Notes under the pieces: generated by a model | Database searches by the model: none | The model's input: only the letters and a program-made list of their open reading frames with translations | What the model was told of the DNA's origin: nothing | Shown here: in pieces, positions 59,475 to 64,000 of the stretch | How positions within the stretch are numbered: position 1 is the first letter of the stretch | Layout: the number at the start of each line of letters is the position of its first letter | NCBI RefSeq assembly: GCF_030944405.1 | Contig: NZ_CP132339.1 | Location: forward strand, 6,651,145-6,715,144 | Length of the DNA stretch: 64,000 nucleotides | Direction of reading: 5' to 3' | Source of the DNA: Janthinobacterium sp. J1-1 | Lineage (GTDB): Bacteria > Pseudomonadota > Gammaproteobacteria > Burkholderiales > Burkholderiaceae_D | Translations under genes and position numbers: made by a program

Positions 59475-60806
59475 TTAAGCAGGTTTTCGTAGAACGCGCG
59501 TGGCATAACGCTTTGGTTTAGCCTTGACGGCCCGGTCGAATTTTCGATCGGGCCGTTCGTCATTCAAGAGGCTAACCAGCCTTTCGCGCAGATGTTTCAT
59601 TGACGCAGGCAGCTTGCCGTACGACCTAGTGACGGCGGCCCAGTGAAGTTCGAACTGGATCAGGTGGAAGGCCCGGATGAAGCTCACTTCGGTCGGTGCG
59701 CATTTGACTACCAAGGCGGCTTTGGCGATCTCCAGTCGGATCAAGTTATAGGCGATCAGGGTGCCCCAGATCTCCTGGTACACGCCATCTACCGTTTTTG
59801 AGCGCAGGGTAAGCGTGGCGCCAAGCATCGTCTGCTTGAGTTCGCGATAGCTTGTTTCGATGCCCCAGCGACGCTTGTAGCAGTTCTCGATATCGGCATG
59901 TTTGTAGCGGCGTCGGTCGCATAGCGAAGTGAGCAGGACACGCCTTCGCGCTTGTTCATCAACGACGGTAATGGCACGCGCCTCCCAAAACTCCGGCAAT
60001 TGTGCACACTTGGCACGCGCCTGCGGTGACACGCGCATGCGCACTGTGAAGTCGTCGCCATCCTCAGTGCCCTCGATCACTTCCCAGCGTGTATTCGATT
60101 TGGCAGGGATGACGAAGTGGCGCTCACTTCCGCCTCGGGTTAGCGCGCACAGAATTTCAGCTGAGAGAAATCCGCGATCGAAGACGGTCAGCGAATCGTT
60201 GGGTATGCCATCGATCAGCCTTTTGGCGTACAGCATTTCGTTCGTGCCGTAAGGCCCAAACGCAGCGCTGTGAACAAGATGGGTTGACAACGCAGTGACG
60301 GTCACCCCGCGTACCTGAGGGTAGCTCGCGATGGCGCCACTGGAATAATTTTGTGCGCCGAAGTGTTCACGGGTCTCGTCATTGTCATGGGTCCGCAAAG
60401 TGGTCCCATCCATTGCAAAAAGTACCAATCCTTTGAACAGATACGAGCGACGATCCTGGCCGCACCAATGCTGTGCTGAGTGGTCGAACAGCCACTTCAA
60501 CGGATCTGAGCCGAGGCGCTGGCGCGCCTGGGCAGCCGCGCTCTTGCTGACAAAAGGAGTCTGTGCATCTGGAACGGCCAAGCCGAGATCATCGAGGACC
60601 TCACTAATGGACTTGTGGCGATATAGTGCCAATGCCACCATCAGCCAGACTACCTGTTCGGCCGGTAGGCGACGATGGCGGATGCTCATTGCATCAGTAT
60701 GCTGCACGGCTTGATCAATCCACTCGACCGGCAAGTGTTCGCCCAGCCGGCGCCAGTCAGGTGCTTCAAGGTGGTTAGCAAGGAAGTGGAGAGTATCGTT
60801 GAGCAT
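59475..60806 (-). CDS. IS4-family transposase
   Basis: A 443-residue DDE transposase. Asp residues are in FAMDGTTLR and VFDRGFLSAE. The IS4 signature Y-x2-R-x3-E-x6-K is complete in CYKRRWGIETSYRELKQ. The gene fills the element, starting about 60 bases from the right end. No frameshift or internal stop. Confidence 0.95.
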   Translation of the reverse strand: MLNDTLHFLANHLEAPDWRRLGEHLPVEWIDQAVQHTDAMSIRHRRLPAEQVVWLMVALALYRHKSISEVLDDLGLAVPDAQTPFVSKSAAAQARQRLGSDPLKWLFDHSAQHWCGQDRRSYLFKGLVLFAMDGTTLRTHDNDETREHFGAQNYSSGAIASYPQVRGVTVTALSTHLVHSAAFGPYGTNEMLYAKRLIDGIPNDSLTVFDRGFLSAEILCALTRGGSERHFVIPAKSNTRWEVIEGTEDGDDFTVRMRVSPQARAKCAQLPEFWEARAITVVDEQARRRVLLTSLCDRRRYKHADIENCYKRRWGIETSYRELKQTMLGATLTLRSKTVDGVYQEIWGTLIAYNLIRLEIAKAALVVKCAPTEVSFIRAFHLIQFELHWAAVTRSYGKLPASMKHLRERLVSLLNDERPDRKFDRAVKAKPKRYATRVLRKPA

Positions 60807-60855
60807 AGCCAGGCAGGTTAACAGCAGACCCTGACGTTTACAAGCCCAAAATAAA

Positions 60856-60885
60856 AATGCCGTTCAGTCTTAACTGAACGGCATT
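60856..60885. repeat. Hairpin at the right end of the IS4 element
   Basis: AATGCCGTTCAG (60856-60867) and CTGAACGGCATT (60874-60885) form a 12-bp stem with loop TCTTAA. One arm is part of the terminal inverted repeat. It lies upstream of the transposase start and could fold in read-through transcripts. Confidence 0.75.
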
Positions 60886-60920
60886 ACGCACTAGGCGGGC
60901 TTTTGCTTTGCTAACCCTGC

Positions 60921-62645
60921 TTACACAGTGGATGGCGCGTATTTCTTGGTGATCACCCATTGCTGGCCGATCGACAGGACGTTGTTGACGACCCAGTACA
61001 GTACCAGGCCCGACGGGAAGAAGAAGAACATCACCGAAAACGCCAAAGGCATGAACAGCATCATCTTCGCTTGCATCGGATCGGCAGGGGCCGGGTTCAG
61101 CTTGGTCGTGATGTACATCGAAATCGCGTACAGCACTGGCAGGATGCACCATGGGTCATGCTGGGCCAGGTCGGTGATCCAGCCTATCCATGGCGCGCCG
61201 CGGATTTCCACAGACGCGTTCAGCACCCAGTACAGGGCGATAAATACCGGCATCTGGATCAGGATCGGCAGGCAGCCGCCCAGCGGATTGATTTTTTCCG
61301 TCTTGTACAGCTCCATCGTGGCCTGGTTCATCTTCTGCGGATCGCCCTTGTAGCGCTCGCGGATGGCCTGCATCTTCGGCGTGACCAGTTTCATCTTGGC
61401 CATGCTGCGGTAGCCGGCGGCCGACAGCGGGAAGAAGGCCAGCTTGATCAGGATGGTGAAGGCGATGATGGTCCAGCCCCAGTTGCCCAGTACGCTGTGG
61501 ATCTGTTCCATGACCCAGAAGATCGGCTTGGCGATAATCGTCAGCCAGCCATAATCCTTGACCAGTTCCAGACCAGGCGACACGGGTTCGAGCAGGTGCG
61601 CGATTTGCGGACCCGAGTACAGCTTGGCATCGATCGCGGCCGACGCGCCTGGCGCCAGCGCCGGCAAGGTCACCAGGTTACCGATGGCGTAGGTGTTGGT
61701 CGCCAGCTTCTTGGTAAAGATATCACGTGCGATGTTCGCTGGCGGCACGAAAGCCGACACGAAGAAGTGTTGCGAGATGGCAAACCAGCCGCCGTCGGCG
61801 CGGACCGGATGCAGGCCTTTCATGGCCGTATCCTTGCCGGTGCGTTCATCTTCGACAGCCGCTTTTTCGATCTTCTCGAACGTCATCTTCTGGTACTTGT
61901 CTTGCGGCGTGTACAGGGTCGGGCCCGTGTAGCTGCTGTTGAAGAACGAGTCGCCGACCGGCTTGTTGCCGTCATGAACCAGTTGCATGTACAGCTGAGG
62001 CGTCACCGGCGCGGTGCCGACGTTCGATACGTCATGGCGCACGTCGATCACATAGTCGCCGCGCTTGAAGGTAAACGTCTTGGTCAGCTTGACGCCGCCT
62101 TGCACCGCTTCCATCACCAGCTGGATCTGCTTGCCGTCGGCCAAAGTACGCACGCCAGGCTGCACCGTGAAGCCGGTGTTGTGGGTCGGGAAAGGACCGC
62201 CGACCAGGCCGGTTTGCGCCAGGTAGGTATGGTTTGCGCCTTCGTCGAACAGCACTTCGTTTTGCTTGCCTGCATCAGGCTGGCACCACTGGAACAGGCC
62301 GAAGCAACCGCCAAACCAGCCCGGATTGCCCGCGCCCTTGAATTTGAGCAATTCCAGACGCTTGACCTGGCCACCCAATGTGTCGATATCGACCTTGATG
62401 ACATCGGTGGTAATGGTGATGCGCTCGCTCTTGAAAGCGCCAGGATCGGCATTCACGCCAGGCAAGGATGCCGCGCCGGCGGCCGGCAGGGCGGTCGGTG
62501 CAGGGGTGGTCGGCGCCTTGGCGGTCTGGGCGGTATTAGCGGAGAACATCGACGGGCGACCGGTCGAAATCATCCATTCATTCCACAGAATTACCAGCGA
62601 GACGGAGAACACGATCCACAGGATGGTACGTTTATTGATATCCAT
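60921..62645 (-). CDS. yidC: Membrane protein insertase YidC
   Basis: Inserts proteins into the inner membrane. The start MDINKRTILWIVFSVSLVILWNEW is the canonical YidC N-terminal helix. A large periplasmic domain spans about residues 55-355, followed by the conserved core helices (GNWGWTIIAFTILIKLAFFPLS, KINPLGGCLPILIQMPVFIALYW). 574 residues. Start at 62645. It follows yidD by 11 bases. Its terminator was interrupted by the IS4 element. Confidence 0.97.
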   Translation of the reverse strand: MDINKRTILWIVFSVSLVILWNEWMISTGRPSMFSANTAQTAKAPTTPAPTALPAAGAASLPGVNADPGAFKSERITITTDVIKVDIDTLGGQVKRLELLKFKGAGNPGWFGGCFGLFQWCQPDAGKQNEVLFDEGANHTYLAQTGLVGGPFPTHNTGFTVQPGVRTLADGKQIQLVMEAVQGGVKLTKTFTFKRGDYVIDVRHDVSNVGTAPVTPQLYMQLVHDGNKPVGDSFFNSSYTGPTLYTPQDKYQKMTFEKIEKAAVEDERTGKDTAMKGLHPVRADGGWFAISQHFFVSAFVPPANIARDIFTKKLATNTYAIGNLVTLPALAPGASAAIDAKLYSGPQIAHLLEPVSPGLELVKDYGWLTIIAKPIFWVMEQIHSVLGNWGWTIIAFTILIKLAFFPLSAAGYRSMAKMKLVTPKMQAIRERYKGDPQKMNQATMELYKTEKINPLGGCLPILIQMPVFIALYWVLNASVEIRGAPWIGWITDLAQHDPWCILPVLYAISMYITTKLNPAPADPMQAKMMLFMPLAFSVMFFFFPSGLVLYWVVNNVLSIGQQWVITKKYAPSTV

Positions 62646-62656
62646 TAGGGTATTGG

Positions 62657-62917
62657 TCAGGAGTGGTTGCAACCGCAAGCGGTCGTTGAAGATTGTTTGC
62701 CGTCGGCCGGTGGCACCGGGTCAAAGCCCCCGTCATTCCAGGGGTGGCAGCGGCACACGCGCTTGGCGGCCAGCAGGCTGCCTTTCGCGGCGCCGTGCAC
62801 GCGCAACGCTTCCATCGCGTAATGCGAACAACTTGGATAGAAGCGGCAATTCTGTCCCAGCATGGGGCTGATCACCAATTGATAAGCTCGCAACAGGAAC
62901 AGCAGCAGGGTTTTCAT
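62657..62917 (-). CDS. yidD: Membrane protein insertion efficiency factor YidD
   Basis: An 86-residue protein with the conserved [16 protein letters not shown] and [15 protein letters not shown] motifs and an N-terminal amphipathic helix. It assists YidC. Its start overlaps the rnpA stop by four bases (ATGA). Confidence 0.96.
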   Translation of the reverse strand: MKTLLLFLLRAYQLVISPMLGQNCRFYPSCSHYAMEALRVHGAAKGSLLAAKRVCRCHPWNDGGFDPVPPADGKQSSTTACGCNHS

Positions 62918-63372
62918 GGCGCGGATGGTGGTGGCGCAGCAACAGAGCGCGCTTGCGCGGCCACTTGCGCCGCGAACAGCCGGCTCAGTTCATCACGCAG
63001 CTCGGCTTTCAGCCTGGCCGTGGTGGCCGGGCCATCCTTGCTGTTGACGGCGCGCGACAGGCGCACCACACAGTCGACCGGCGGCAGCGCGCTGTTGCGA
63101 AACAGCTCGCGCGTGACGCGCTTGATCGTGTTGCGGGTCGCCGCGCGTGGCGCGAAACGCTTGGCCACAACGACGCCCAGCCGCGCATGCGGCAAGAGAT
63201 TGTGTCGGGTATACAGCACAAAATGCGCTGTTTTTTGCGAAGGGCGCAAACGAAAAACGGATGAAAATTCATCCGTTTTAACGATACGCCGAACGCGCGC
63301 GAAGTCGTGTGAACCTTCGCGTTGATTGCCGACTGGAGTACAGCTAGCCACGCGATCAGCTGTCAACGACAA
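62914..63372 (-). CDS. rnpA: Ribonuclease P protein component
   Basis: Binds the RNase P RNA to process tRNA 5' ends. Up to 152 residues, with the conserved [29 protein letters not shown]-binding block near residues 63-90 (only parts are quoted to mark it: [11 protein letters not shown] and IKRVTRE). The first in-frame start is TTG 63372, 2 bases after the rpmH stop; a later start is possible because the N-terminal 20 residues are poorly conserved. Confidence 0.93.
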   Translation of the reverse strand: MSLTADRVASCTPVGNQREGSHDFARVRRIVKTDEFSSVFRLRPSQKTAHFVLYTRHNLLPHARLGVVVAKRFAPRAATRNTIKRVTRELFRNSALPPVDCVVRLSRAVNSKDGPATTARLKAELRDELSRLFAAQVAAQARSVAAPPPSAP

Positions 63373-63374
63373 GC

Positions 63375-63509
63375 CTAGACGGCCAGGCGTTTGCGGCCTT
63401 TTGCGCGACGTGCGTTGAGCACATCACGGCCACCACGGGTAGCCATACGAGCGCGGAAGCCGTGCGTACGCTTGCGGCGAACGACGGAAGGTTGGTAAGT
63501 ACGTTTCAT
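63375..63509 (-). CDS. rpmH: 50S ribosomal protein L34
   Basis: A 44-residue basic protein [18 protein letters not shown]... ending GRKRLAV, the complete L34. ATG at 63509. First gene of the rpmH-rnpA-yidD-yidC set. Confidence 0.98.
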   Translation of the reverse strand: MKRTYQPSVVRRKRTHGFRARMATRGGRDVLNARRAKGRKRLAV

Positions 63510-63696
63510 GTTGGTCTCGCTAAAAACAAAAAAAATGCAAAATCGGGTCTGACGTCCCGTCAGTTTTTGGTGCCAATGACAATCGCGCACTTATGCCAAG
63601 GCACAAGCTGGCCAATCTCATCGCCCGCTTAATCCACGCTTAGTCCATATTGTCGTTCCAAATGAATAAACACGGAATACGGGCGGGGAACCCTGA

Positions 63697-63726
63697 ATTA
63701 TTCAGCATATACCCCCCTGCTGTCAA
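63697..63726 (-). promoter_or_regulatory. Predicted rpmH promoter
   Basis: On the minus strand a perfect -35 TTGACA (63721-63726), an 18-bp spacer and -10 AATAAT (63697-63702), about 190 bases before rpmH. Confidence 0.6.
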
Positions 63727-63866
63727 GGATTGCCGTGATCGGGTGGAAATTTTCGCAGCCGTCCCCATCTGTCCGGAATGCCGCATTGCCGCTGCGCGGC
63801 AGAGGATAACTCCAGACTTGTGCACATGCCCGGCCAGGTCCCAGTCGCAAAAATAACAGTCGTGCC

Positions 63867-63897
63867 TGTGGATAACTTTGGCGGTCGGGAGTAGAAT
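63867..63897 (+). promoter_or_regulatory. DnaA box overlapping a candidate dnaA promoter
   Basis: TGTGGATAA (63867-63875) is a perfect consensus DnaA box (TTATCCACA on the other strand). A -10-like TAGAAT (63892-63897) lies 17 bases after TGGATA, which would be the -35, so the box would overlap the promoter and allow DnaA autorepression. Confidence 0.5.
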
Positions 63898-64000
63898 AGC
63901 GCGTTACGTGTGGCGAGCCCTCGCGCGACGCCGGCCTTGCAACACGGTGCACGCAGGGCTGATCGATACGCCCTCCCACACCTTTTCACATAGACGATTC

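Larger units (their letters stand above)
59462..60886 (-). mobile_element. IS4-family insertion sequence, complete
   Basis: 1425 bases bounded by perfect 18-bp inverted repeats TAATGCCGTTCAGTTAAG (59462-59479) and its complement (60869-60886), very close to the ends I recall for E. coli IS4. It is flanked by a 12-bp direct repeat CGCACTAGGCGG (59450-59461 and 60887-60898), a target duplication size within the IS4 range. The single transposase gene is intact, so the copy may be active and the insertion recent. Confidence 0.95.
63510..64000. other. rpmH-dnaA intergenic region, probable part of the replication origin
   Basis: About 490 bases without a gene. It contains the rpmH promoter, a perfect DnaA box at 63867-63875 and a possible dnaA promoter. 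dnaA itself should begin just past the right edge. Only one perfect box is visible; looser matches such as TTATCCTCT (near 63800) may be weak sites. Confidence 0.65.

Overview
The window looks like a chromosome segment of a high-GC betaproteobacterium of the Oxalobacteraceae (Janthinobacterium/Duganella/Massilia type). The support is the 16S and 23S sequence character, the rrn order 16S-tRNA-Ile-tRNA-Ala-23S-5S, and the conserved origin-flanking block rpmH-rnpA-yidD-yidC-mnmE at the right edge. All functional names are homology judgements made by reading translated sequence; no database was searched.

Layout. (1) 1-8921: nucleoside salvage. A purine nucleoside phosphorylase (cut by the window edge), pseudouridine kinase and glycosidase, a LysR-type regulator, and a BMP-type nucleoside ABC transporter (binding protein, double ATPase, two permeases). 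The promoters of the phosphorylase and the transporter carry the same compound module: an ATTTATAT-N7-ATATAAAT inverted repeat centred near -65, then near-identical core promoter sequence. I read this as the binding site of the LysR regulator encoded between them. (2) 8941-10752: a NudK-like/DUF4406-like fusion and a DeoR-type repressor. (3) 10757-19285: an exported nucleic-acid-degrading set (S1/P1-type nuclease, phospholipase-D-fold protein, 5'-nucleotidase lipoprotein, TonB-dependent receptor, exported adenosine deaminase). (4) 19329-27078: purine catabolism (guanine deaminase, XdhC, XdhB, XdhA, PuuE, and divergent 5-hydroxyisourate hydrolase). Sections 1, 3 and 4 together describe breakdown of external nucleic acid to nucleosides, their uptake, phosphorolysis, and oxidation of the purine ring.

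(5) 27180-32812: a complete rRNA operon on the minus strand with terminator, two boxA-like sequences and a promoter with a 17-bp spacer. (6) 32820-42866: a six-gene periplasmic alpha-2-macroglobulin (yfa/mag) operon. Four of its five junctions are ATGA overlaps, the fifth has a few bases of spacing, the terminal yfaP gene is duplicated, and the macroglobulin has an intact GCVEQ thioester motif. (7) 42867-44996: a small accessory patch (SMP-family protein, unknown HTH protein, probable transposase remnant). (8) 44997-57966: radical SAM protein, an Mla-type lipid transport operon with auxiliary lipoprotein and VanZ protein, a thioredoxin-like ferredoxin, an alpha/beta hydrolase, a D,D-carboxypeptidase, an aldo/keto reductase, PssA, a CAP-domain lipoprotein, an Hpt protein and two small proteins.

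(9) 57977-64000: mnmE, a complete IS4-family element, yidC, yidD, rnpA, rpmH and the start of the origin region with a perfect DnaA box; dnaA should lie just beyond the right edge. The IS4 element has 18-bp inverted repeats and a 12-bp target duplication. Rejoining its flanks recreates a perfect intrinsic terminator, so it appears to have landed inside yidC's terminator.

The most interesting items are the duplicated regulatory module, the nucleic-acid scavenging locus, the macroglobulin operon with its thioester, and the IS4 insertion in a terminator. No CRISPR array, prophage or recognised defence system was seen.
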